The position numbers and the translations under genes were made by a program. The notes under the pieces were generated by a model. It was not told where the DNA came from. It did no database searches and worked only from the letters and a program-made list of their open reading frames with translations. DNA of 64,000 nt from Allacma fusca (lineage: Eukaryota; Arthropoda; Collembola; Symphypleona; Sminthuridae). Shown piece after piece: positions 27,880 to 39,960 of this stretch. Where the stretch lies: contig CAMXBY010000011.1 of NCBI GenBank assembly GCA_947179485.1, forward strand, positions 150,023-214,022, given 5' to 3'. Every line of letters starts with the position of its first letter. Positions within the stretch are counted from its first letter, which is position 1.

Positions 27880-30800
27880 ATTTCAGGTTTTTAGGTATGA
27901 GCTTTAAGGATGTGTAGTCGACAAATTTATCGAACCATTTATTTTACGTGTTTTGTCAAAGCACCTATTTCACCATAATGACCAAAAAAATTATAATTTT
28001 TTAAAAAAACTAAAGTGTGTCTATTTAATGTCTCAAGGTATGAGCCTTTCAGGACCTGAAGTCGAAAAATTATTGAACCATTTATTTTACGAGTTTTGTC
28101 AAAGCACCAATTTGACCATGCATATCTTCAACACAAAATTATAAAAAAAAATATTATTTTTTTTAAAGTCTAAAGTGTGTCTATTTAATGTCTTAAGGTA
28201 TGAGCCTTTCAGGACCTGAAGTCGAAAAAATTATTGAACCATTTATTTTACGAATTTTTTAGAAGAAACCATTTCGCCATGTACAATTTTTTATACAATT
28301 TGACAAAAAAAATTCAAACAATTTTTTAAAATTCTAAAAGGTGGTTATTTCAGGTTTTTAGGTATGAGCTTTAAGGATGTGTAGTCGACAAATTTATCGA
28401 ACCATTTATTTTACGTGTTTTGTCAAAGCACCTATTTCACCATAATGACCAAAAAAATTATAATTTTTTTAAAAAACTAAAGTGTGTCTATTTAATGTCT
28501 CAAGGTATGAGCCTTTCAGGACCTGAAGTCGAAAAATTATTGAACCATTTATTTTACGAGTTTTGTCAAAGCACCAATTTGACCATGCATATCTTCAACA
28601 CAAAATTATAAAAAAAATATTATTTTTTTTAAAGTCTAAAGTGTGTCTATTTAATGTCTTAAGGTATGAGCCTTTCAGGACCTGAAGTCGAAAAAATTAT
28701 TGAACCATTTATTTTACGAATTTTTTAGAAGAAACCATTTCGCCATGTACAATTTTTTATACAATTTGACAAAAAAAATTCAAACAATTTTTTAAAATTC
28801 TAAAAGGTGGTTATTTCAGGTTTTTAGGTATGAGCTTTAAGGATGTGTAGTCGACAAATTTATCGAACCATTTATTTTACGTGTTTTGTCAAAGCACCTA
28901 TTTCACCATAATGACCAAAAAAATTATAATTTTTTTAAAAAACTAAAGTGTGTCTATTTAATGTCTCAAGGTATGAGCCTTTCAGGACCTGAAGTCGAAA
29001 AATTATTGAACCATTTATTTTACGAGTTTTGTCAAAGCACCAATTTGACCATGCATATCTTCAACACAAAATTATAAAAAAAAATATTATTTTTTTTAAA
29101 GTCTAAAGTGTGTCTATTTAATGTCTTAAGGTATGAGCCTTTCAGGACCTGAAGTCGAAAAAATTATTGAACCATTTATTTTACGAATTTTTTAGAAGAA
29201 ACCATTTCGCCATGTACAATTTTTTATACAATTTGACAAAAAAAATTCAAACAATTTTTTAAAATTCTAAAAGGTGGTTATTTCAGGTTTTTAGGTATGA
29301 GCTTTAAGGATGTGTAGTCGACAAATTTATCGAACCATTTATTTTACGTGTTTTGTCAAAGCACCTATTTCACCATAATGACCAAAAAAATTATAATTTT
29401 TTTAAAAAACTAAAGTGTGTCTATTTAATGTCTCAAGGTATGAGCCTTTCAGGACCTGAAGTCGAAAAATTATTGAACCATTTATTTTACGAGTTTTGTC
29501 AAAGCACCAATTTGACCATGCATATCTTCAACACAAAATTATAAAAAAAAATATTATTTTTTTTAAAGTCTAAAGTGTGTCTATTTAATGTCTTAAGGTA
29601 TGAGCCTTTCAGGACCTGAAGTCGAAAAAATTATTGAACCATTTATTTTACGAATTTTTTAGAAGAAACCATTTCGCCATGTACAATTTTTTATACAATT
29701 TGACAAAAAAAATTCAAACAATTTTTTAAAATTCTAAAAGGTGGTTATTTCAGGTTTTTAGGTATGAGCTTTAAGGATGTGTAGTCGACAAATTTATCGA
29801 ACCATTTATTTTACGTGTTTTGTCAAAGCACCTATTTCACCATAATGACCAAAAAAATTATAATTTTTTTAAAAAACTAAAGTGTGTCTATTTAATGTCT
29901 CAAGGTATGAGCCTTTCAGGACCTGAAGTCGAAAAATTATTGAACCATTTATTTTACGAGTTTTGTCAAAGCACCAATTTGACCATGCATATCTTCAACA
30001 CAAAATTATAAAAAAAAATATTATTTTTTTTAAAGTCTAAAGTGTGTCTATTTAATGTCTTAAGGTATGAGCCTTTCAGGACCTGAAGTCGAAAAAATTA
30101 TTGAACCATTTATTTTACGAATTTTTTAGAAGAAACCATTTCGCCATGTACAATTTTTTATACAATTTGACAAAAAAAATTCAAACAATTTTTTAAAATT
30201 CTAAAAGGTGGTTATTTCAGGTTTTTAGGTATGAGCTTTAAGGATGTGTAGTCGACAAATTTATCGAACCATTTATTTTACGTGTTTTGTCAAAGCACCT
30301 ATTTCACCATAATGACCAAAAAAATTATAATTTTTTTAAAAAACTAAAGTGTGTCTATTTAATGTCTCAAGGTATGAGCCTTTCAGGACCTGAAGTCGAA
30401 AAATTATTGAACCATTTATTTTACGAGTTTTGTCAAAGCACCAATTTGACCATGCATATCTTCAACACAAAATTATAAAAAAAAATATTATTTTTTTTAA
30501 AGTCTAAAGTGTGTCTATTTAATGTCTTAAGGTATGAGCCTTTCAGGACCTGAAGTCGAAAAAATTATTGAACCATTTATTTTACGAATTTTTTAGAAGA
30601 AACCATTTCGCCATGTACAATTTTTTATACAATTTGACAAAAAAAATTCAAACAATTTTTTAAAATTCTAAAAGGTGGTTATTTCAGGTTTTTAGGTATG
30701 AGCTTTAAGGATGTGTAGTCGACAAATTTATCGAACCATTTATTTTACGTGTTTTGTCAAAGCACCTATTTCACCATAATGACCAAAAAAATTATAATTT

Positions 30801-32040
30801 TTTTAAAAAACTAAAGTGTGTCTATTTAATGTCTCAAGGTATGAGCCTTTCAGGACCTGAAGTCGAAAAATTATTGAACCATTTATTTTACGAGTTTTGT
30901 CAAAGCACCAATTTGACCATGCATATCTTCAACACAAAATTATAAAAAAAAATATTATTTTTTTTAAAGTCTAAAGTGTGTCTATTTAATGTCTTAAGGT
31001 ATGAGCCTTTCAGGACCTGAAGTCGAAAAAATTATTGAACCATTTATTTTACGAATTTTTTAGAAGAAACCATTTCGCCATGTACAATTTTTTATACAAT
31101 TTGACAAAAAAAATTCAAACAATTTTTTAAAATTCTAAAAGGTGGTTATTTCAGGTTTTTAGGTATGAGCTTTAAGGATGTGTAGTCGACAAATTTATCG
31201 AACCATTTATTTTACGTGTTTTGTCAAAGCACCTATTTCACCATAATGACCAAAAAAATTATAATTTTTTTAAAAAACTAAAGTGTGTCTATTTAATGTC
31301 TCAAGGTATGAGCCTTTCAGGACCTGAAGTCGAAAAATTATTGAACCATTTATTTTACGAGTTTTGTCAAAGCACCAATTTGACCATGCATATCTTCAAC
31401 ACAAAATTATAAAAAAAAATATTATTTTTTTTAAAGTCTAAAGTGTGTCTATTTAATGTCTTAAGGTATGAGCCTTTCAGGACCTGAAGTCGAAAAAATT
31501 ATTGAACCATTTATTTTACGAATTTTTTAGAAGAAACCATTTCGCCATGTACAATTTTTTATACAATTTGACAAAAAAAATTCAAACAATTTTTTAAAAT
31601 TCTAAAAGGTGGTTATTTCAGGTTTTTAGGTATGAGCTTTAAGGATGTGTAGTCGACAAATTTATCGAACCATTTATTTTACGTGTTTTGTCAAAGCACC
31701 TATTTCACCATAATGACCAAAAAAATTATAATTTTTTTAAAAAACTAAAGTGTGTCTATTTAATGTCTCAAGGTATGAGCCTTTCAGGACCTGAAGTCGA
31801 AAAATTATTGAACCATTTATTTTACGAGTTTTGTCAAAGCACCAATTTGACCATGCATATCTTCAACACAAAATTATAATAAAAAAAATTATTTTTTTTA
31901 AAGTCTAAAGTGTGTCTATTTAATGTCTTAAGGTATGAGCCTTTCAGGACCTGAAGTCGAAAAAATTATTGAACCATTTATTTTACGAATTTTTTAGAAG
32001 AAACCATTTCGCCATGTACAATTTTTTATACAATTTGACA
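27880..32040 (+). repeat. Longest homogeneous run of 467-bp trimers
   Basis: Nine successive trimer units (diagnostic dimer at about 27,953, 28,420, 28,886, 29,353, 29,820, 30,287, 30,754, 31,221 and 31,688), nearly identical apart from A/T-tract length changes. This is the most recently homogenised part of the array and the likely active exchange zone. Copy number here is also the figure most prone to assembly error. Confidence 0.9.
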
Positions 32041-33239
32041 AAACAAATCAAACATTTTTTTAGAATTATGGAACGCGCCTTTTTCTTCTCTGCTAGTATG
32101 AGGTTTTAGGGAATCAAAGTAAAAAAAATATCGAACCATTTATTTTACGAGTTTTGTAAAAAAACCGATTTGGCCATGTATACCTTTATACGCAATTTGA
32201 CAAAAAAAATCAAACAATTTTTTAAAATTGTGGAACGCGTGTTTTTATCTTCTGCTGGTATGAGGGTTTAGGGATTCACCGTCGAAAAAAATATCGAACC
32301 ATTTATTTTACGAGTTAAAAAAAAACCATTTGGCCATGTATACCTTTATACACAATTTGAAAAAAATTCAAACAATTTTTTAAAATTATGGAACGCGTGT
32401 TTTTATCTTCTGCTGGTATGAGGGTTTAGGGATTCACCGCCAAAAAAAATATCGAACCATTTATTTTACGAGTTTTGTAAAAACAACCATTTGGCCATGT
32501 ATACCTGTAAACACAATTTAACAAAAAAAATCAAACATTTTTTCAAATTATGGCACGTGTGTTTTTCTCCCCTGCTAATATGAGGTTTTAGGGATTCACA
32601 GTCGAAAAAAATGTCGAACCATTTATTTTACGAGTTTTGTAAAAATACCATTGGGCCATGTACACCTTTATACACAATTTGACAAAAAAAATTCAAACAA
32701 TTTTTTAAAATTCTAAAAGGTGGTTATTTCAGGTTTTTAGGTATGAGCTTTAAGGATGTGTAGTCGACAAATTTATCGAACCATTTATTTTACGTGTTTT
32801 GTCAAAGCACCTATTTCACCATAATGACCAAAAAAATTATAATTTTTTTAAAAAACTAAAGTGTGTCTATTTAATGTCTCAAGGTATGAGCCTTTCAGGA
32901 CCTGAAGTCGAAAAATTATTGAACCATTTATTTTACGAGTTTTGTCAAAGCACCAATTTGACCATGCATATCTTCAACACAAAATTATAAAAAAAAATAT
33001 TATTTTTTTTAAAGTCTAAAGTGTGTCTATTTAATGTCTTAAGGTATGAGCCTTTCAGGACCTGAAGTCGAAAAAATTATTGAACCATTTATTTTACGAA
33101 TTTTTTAGAAGAAACCATTTCGCCATGTACAATTTTTTATACAATTTAACAAAACAAATCAAACATTTTTTTAGAATTATGGAACGCGCCTTTTTCTTCT
33201 CTGCTAGTATGAGGTTTTAGGAAATCAAAGTAAAAAAAA

Positions 33240-35870
33240 TATCGAACCATTTATTTTACGAGTTTTGTAAAAGAACCCATTTCGCCATGTACACCTTTAT
33301 ACACAATTTGACAAAAAAAAAATCAAACATTTTTTCAAATTATGGCACGTGTGTTTTTCTCCCCTGCTGGTATGAGGTTTTAGGGATTCACAGTCGAAAA
33401 AAATGTCGAACCATTTATTTTACGAGTTTTGTAAAAAAAACCCGATTTGGCCATGTATACCTTTATACGCAATTTGACAAATAAAATCAAACAATTTTTT
33501 AAAATTGTGGAACGCGTGTTTTTATCTTCTGCTGGTATGAGGGTTTAGGGATTCACCGTCGAAAAAAATATCGAACCATTTATTTTACGAGTTTAAAAAA
33601 AAAACCATTTGGCCATGTATACCTTTATACACAATTTGACAAAAAATTCAAACAATTTTTTAAAATTATGGAACGCGTGTTTTTATCTTCTGCTGGTATG
33701 AGGGTTTAGGGATTCACCGCCGAAAAAAATATCGAACCATTTATTTTACGAGTTTTGTAAAACAACCCATTTGAACATGTATATTTTTATTCACAATTTG
33801 ACAAAAAAATTCAGACAATTTTTTAAAATTATGGAACGTGTGTTTTTCTCCTCTGCTGGTATAATGTTTAAGGGATTCACAGTCGGAAAAAATATCGAAC
33901 CATTTATTTTACGAGTTTTGTAAAAAATAACCCATTTGGCCATGTTAACCTTTATACACAATTTGAAAAAAAAATTCAAACTTTTTTTAAAATTATGTAA
34001 CGTTTGTTTTTCTTCTCTGCTGGTATGAGGTTTTAGGAATTCACAGTCGAAAAAAATATCGAACCATTTATTTTACGAGTTTTGTAAAAAAAACCATTTG
34101 GCCATGTATACCTTTAAACACAATTTAACAAAAAAAATCAAACAATTTTTTAAATTTATGGAACGCGTGTTTTTCTCCTCTGCTGGTATAATGTTTTAGG
34201 GATTCGCAGTCGAAAAAAATATCGAACCATTTATTTTACGCGTTTTGTAAAAAATAACCCATTTCGCCATGTACACCTTTATACACAATTTGACAAAAAA
34301 AAAATCAAACATTTTTTCAAATTATGGCACGTGTGTTTTTCTCCCCTGCTGGTATGAGGTTTTAGGGATTCACAGTCGAAAAAAATGTCGAACCATTTAT
34401 TTTACGAGTTTTGTAAAAAAACCCGATTTGGCCATGTATACCTTTATACGCAATTTGACAAATAAAATCAAACAATTTTTTAAAATTGTGGAACGCGTGT
34501 TTTTATCTTCTGCTGGTATGAGGGTTTAGGGATTCACCGTCGAAAAAAATATCGAACCATTTATTTTACGAGTTTAAAAAAAAAACCATTTGGCCATGTA
34601 TACCTTTATACACAATTTGACAAAAAATTCAAACAATTTTTTAAAATTATGGAACGCGTGTTTTTATCTTCTGCTGGTATGAGGGTTTAGGGATTCACCG
34701 CCGAAAAAAATATCGAACCATTTATTTTACGAGTTTTGTAAAACAACCCATTTGAACATGTATATTTTTATTCACAATTTGACAAAAAAATTCAGACAAT
34801 TTTTTAAAATTATGGAACGTGTGTTTTTCTCCTCTGCTGGTATAATGTTTAAGGGATTCACAGTCGGAAAAAATATCGAACCATTTATTTTACGAGTTTT
34901 GTAAAAAATAACCCATTTGGCCATGTTAACCTTTATACACAATTTGAAAAAAAAATTCAAACTTTTTTTAAAATTATGTAACGTTTGTTTTTCTTCTCTG
35001 CTGGTATGAGGTTTTAGGAATTCACAGTCGAAAAAAATATCGAACCATTTATTTTACGAGTTTTGTAAAAAAAACCATTTGGCCATGTATACCTTTAAAC
35101 ACAATTTAACAAAAAAAATCAAACAATTTTTTAAATTTATGGAACGCGTGTTTTTCTCCTCTGCTGGTATAATGTTTTAGGGATTCGCAGTCGAAAAAAA
35201 TATCGAACCATTTATTTTACGAGTTTTGTAAAAAATAACCCATTTGGCCATGTTTACCTTTATAAACTATTTAAAAACCATTCAAAGAATTTTTTAAAAT
35301 TATGTAACGTGTTTTTTTCTTCTCTGCTGGTATGAGAATTAAGGGATGCATAGTCGAAGAAAATATCGAACCATTTATTTTACGAGTTTTGTAAACGAAC
35401 CCATTTGGCTATGTATACCTTTATACAAAATTTCAAAAAAATATCGATTTGTTTTTACAATTATAGGAAATGTTGTTTTTAGTCGTCCTGGTAAGAACAT
35501 TTAAGGATTTGCAGGCAAAACAATTATTGATCCATTTATTTTACGAGTTGTTTGAAAAAAAAACTATTTGTTCATGTATAAATTTAAACCTATTTTGAAA
35601 AAAAAATCAAACAAATTTTTAAAATTATGGAACGTGTCTTTTTGTCCTCTGCTGGAATGAGGTTTTAGGGATTCACAGTCGAAAAAAATATCGAACCATT
35701 TATTTTACGAGTTTTGTAAAAATACCATTGGGCCATGTACACCTTTATACACAATTTGACAAAAAGTTCAAACAATTTTTTAAATTTATGGAACGTGTGT
35801 TTTTCTCCTCTGCTGGTATGAGGTTTTAGGGATTCACAGTCTAAAAAAATATCGAATCATTTATTTCACG
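33240..35870 (+). repeat. Island of edge-type monomers with a ~981-bp tandem duplication
   Basis: Within the homogeneous interior, monomers here match the diverged left edge. The GTATATTTTTATTCACAATT and GGTATAATGTTTAAGG variants and the TGATCCATTTATTTTACGAG segment near 35,530 correspond to about 1,930-2,730. A block repeats in tandem at an offset of about 981 bases: the Phe-rich frame at 33,287 recurs at 34,269, and the variant at 33,791 recurs at 34,772. This implies movement of edge sequence into the array centre followed by local duplication. Confidence 0.8.
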
Positions 35871-36329
35871 AGTTTTGTAAAAAAACCCGATTTGGCCATG
35901 TATACCTTTATACGCAATTTGACAAAAAAAATCAAACAATTTTTTAAAATTGTGGAACGCGTGTTTTTATCTTCTGCTGGTATGAGGGTTTAGGGATTCA
36001 CCGTCGAAAAAAATATCGAACCATTTATTTTACGAGTTTAAAAAAAAACCATTTGGCCATGTATACCTTTATACACAATTTGACAAAAAATTCAAACAAT
36101 TTTTTAAAATTATGGAACGCGTGTTTTTATCTTCTGCTGGTATGAGGTTTTAGGGATTCACAGTCGAAAAAAATGTCGAACCATTTATTTTACGAGTTTT
36201 GTAAAAATACCATTGGGCCATGTACACCTTTATACACAATTTGACAAAAAAAATTCAAACAATTTTTTAAAATTCTAAAAGGTGGTTATTTCAGGTTTTT
36301 AAGTATGAGCTTTAAGGATGTGTAGTCGA

Positions 36330-39300
36330 CAAATTTATCGAACCATTTATTTTACGTGTTTTGTCAAAGCACCTATTTCACCATAATGACCAAAAAAATT
36401 ATAATTTTTTTAAAAAACTAAAGTGTGTCTATTTAATGTCTCAAGGTATGAGCCTTTCAGGACCTGAAGTCGAAAAATTATTGAACCATTTATTTTACGA
36501 GTTTTGTCAAAGCACCAATTTGACCATGCATATCTTCAACACAAAATTATAAAAAAAAATATTATTTTTTTTAAAGTCTAAAGTGTGTCTATTTAATGTC
36601 TTAAGGTATGAGCCTTTCAGGACCTGAAGTCGAAAAAATTATTGAACCATTTATTTTACGAATTTTTTAGAAGAAACCATTTCGCCATGTACAATTTTTT
36701 ATACAATTTGACAAAAAAAATTCAAACAATTTTTTAAAATTCTAAAAGGTGGTTATTTCAGGTTTTTAGGTATGAGCTTTAAGGATGTGTAGTCGACAAA
36801 TTTATCGAACCATTTATTTTACGTGTTTTGTCAAAGCACCTATTTCACCATAATGACCAAAAAAATTATAATTTTTTTAAAAAACTAAAGTGTGTCTATT
36901 TAATGTCTCAAGGTATGAGCCTTTCAGGACCTGAAGTCGAAAAATTATTGAACCATTTATTTTACGAGTTTTGTCAAAGCACCAATTTGACCATGCATAT
37001 CTTCAACACAAAATTATAAAAAAAAAAATTATTTTTTTTAAAGTCTAAAGTGTGTCTATTTAATGTCTTAAGGTATGAGCCTTTCAGGACCTGAAGTCGA
37101 AAAAATTATTGAACCATTTATTTTACGAATTTTTTAGAAGAAACCATTTCGCCATGTACAATTTTTTATACAATTTGACAAAACAAATCAAACATTTTTT
37201 TAGAATTATGGAACGCGCCTTTTTCTTCTCTGCTAGTATGAGGTTTTAGGGAATCAAAGTAAAAAAAATATCGAACCATTTATTTTACGAGTTTTGTAAA
37301 AAAACCGATTTGGCCATGTATACCTTTATACGCAATTTGACAAAAAAAATCAAACAATTTTTTAAAATTGTGGAACGCGTGTTTTTATCTTCTGCTGGTA
37401 TGAGGGTTTAGGAATTCACCGTCGAAAAAAATATCGAACCATTTATTTTACGAGTTAAAAAAAAACCATTTGGCCATGTATACCTTTATACACAATTTGA
37501 CAAAAAATTCAAACAATTTTTTAAAATTATGGAACGCGTGTTTTTATCTTCTGCTGGTATGAGGGTTTAGGGATTCACCGTCGAAAAAAATATCGAACCA
37601 TTTATTTTACGAGTTTAAAAAAAAACCATTTGGCCGTGTATACCTTTATACACAATTTGACAAAAAATTCAAACAATTTTTTAAAATTATGGAACGCGTG
37701 TTTTTATCTTCTGCTGGTATGAGGGTTTAGGGATTCACCGCCGAAAAAAATATCGAACCATTTATTTTACGAGTTTTGTAAAAACAACCATTTGGCCATG
37801 TATACCTGTAAACACAATTTAACAAAAAAAAATCAAACATTTTTTCAAATTATGGCACGTGTGTTTTTCTCCCCCTCTGGTATGAGGTTTTAGGGATTCA
37901 CAGTCGAAAAAAATGTCGAACCATTTATTTTACGAGTTTTGTAAAAATACCATTGGGCCATGTACACCTTTATACACAATTTGACAAAAAAAATTCAAAC
38001 AATTTTTTAAAATTCTAAAAGGTGGTTATTTCAGGTTTTTAGGTATGAGCTTTAAGGATGTGTAGTCGACAAATTTATCGAACCATTTATTTTACGTGTT
38101 TTGTCAAAGCACCTATTTCACCATAATGACCAAAAAAATTATAATTTTTTTAAAAAACTAAAGTGTGTCTATTTAATGTCTCAAGGTATGAGCCTTTCAG
38201 GACCTGAAGTCGAAAAATTATTGAACCATTTATTTTACGAGTTTTGTCAAAGCACCAATTTGACCATGCATATCTTCAACACAAAATTATAAAAAAAAAT
38301 ATTATTTTTTTTAAAGTCTAAAGTGTGTCTATTTAATGTCTTAAGGTATGAGCCTTTCAGGACCTGAAGTCGAAAAAATTATTGAACCATTTATTTTACG
38401 AATTTTTTAGAAGAAACCATTTCGCCATGTACAATTTTTTATACAATTTGACAAAAAAAATCAAACAATTTTTTAAACTTCTAAAAGGTGGTTATTTCAG
38501 GTTTTTAGGTATGAGCTTTAAGGATGTGTAGTCGACAAATTTATCGAACCATTTATTTTACGTGTTTTGTCAAAGCACCTATTTCACCATAATGACCAAA
38601 AAAATTATAATTTTTTTAAAAAACTAAAGTGTGTCTATTTAATGTCTCAAGGTATGAGCCTTTCAGGACCTGAAGTCGAAAAATTATTGAACCATTTATT
38701 TTACGAGTTTTGTCAAAGCACCAATTTGACCATGCATATCTTCAACACAAAATTATAAAAAAAAAATTATTTTTTTTAAAGTCTAAAGTGTGTCTATTTA
38801 ATGTCTTAAGGTATGAGCCTTTCAGGACCTGAAGTCGAAAAAATTATTGAACCATTTATTTTACGAATTTTTTAGAAGAAACCATTTCGCCATGTACAAT
38901 TTTTTATACAATTTGACAAAACAAATCAAACATTTTTTTAGAATTATGGAACGCGCCTTTTTCTTCTCTGCTAGTATGAGGTTTTAGGGAATCAAAGTAA
39001 AAAAAATATCGAACCATTTATTTTACGAGTTTTGTAAAAAAACCGATTTGGCCATGTATACCTTTATACGCAATTTGACAAAAAAAATCAAACAATTTTT
39101 TAAAATTGTGGAACGCGTGTTTTTATCTTCTGCTGGTATGAGGGTTTAGGGATTCACCGTCGAAAAAAATATCGAACCATTTATTTTACGAGTTAAAAAA
39201 AAACCATTTGGCCATGTATACCTTTATACACAATTTGAAAAAAATTCAAACAATTTTTTAAAATTATGGAACGCGTGTTTTTATCTTCTGCTGGTATGAG

Positions 39301-39960
39301 GGTTTAGGGATTCACCGTCGAAAAAAATATCGAACCATTTATTTTACGAGTTTAAAAAAAACCATTTGGCCGTGTATACCTGTAAACACAATTTAACAAA
39401 AAAAATCAAACATTTTTTCAAATTATGGCACGTGTGTTTTTCTCCCCTGCTAATATGAGGTTTTAGGGATTCACAGTCGAAAAAAATGTCGAACCATTTA
39501 TTTTACGAGTTTTGTAAAAATACCATTGGGCCATGTACACCTTTATACACAATTTGACAAAAAAAATTCAAACAATTTTTTAAAATTCTAAAAGGTGGTT
39601 ATTTCAGGTTTTTAGGTATGAGCTTTAAGGATGTGTAGTCGACAAATTTATCGAACCATTTATTTTACGTGTTTTGTCAAAGCACCTATTTCACCATAAT
39701 GACCAAAAAAATTATAATTTTTTTAAAAAACTAAAGTGTGTCTATTTAATGTCTCAAGGTATGAGCCTTTCAGGACCTGAAGTCGAAAAATTATTGAACC
39801 ATTTATTTTACGAGTTTTGTCAAAGCACCAATTTGACCATGCATATCTTCAACACAAAATTATAAAAAAAAATATTATTTTTTTTAAAGTCTAAAGTGTG
39901 TCTATTTAATGTCTTAAGGTATGAGCCTTTCAGGACCTGAAGTCGAAAAAATTATTGAAC
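36330..39960 (+). repeat. Satellite blocks copied from 26.2-28.6 kb and 31.7-33.0 kb
   Basis: Units at 36,361, 36,828, 38,101 and 38,567 repeat those at 26,215, 26,682, 27,953 and 28,420 at a constant offset of 10,146-10,148. Shared private variants are TTGGCCGTGTATACC (27,485 and 37,633) and AGGAATTCACCGTCG (27,265 and 37,410). The following stretch matches 31.7-33.0 kb instead (offset about 6,875), sharing CCTGCTAATATGAGG and a one-base-short TTGAAAAAAATTC. The region is therefore a mosaic of two donor blocks. Confidence 0.75.

Noticed and set aside
33287-34529. 65-100 codon frames with repeated HLFYEF and YTFIHNLTKK peptides
   Set aside because: Read-through of monomers whose length happens to be a multiple of three; no independent coding support.
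1081-34960. 62-codon frames on the minus strand in the diverged monomers
   Set aside because: They are antisense readings of the same satellite monomer, with composition dictated by A/T tracts, and do not occur outside the repeat in intact form.
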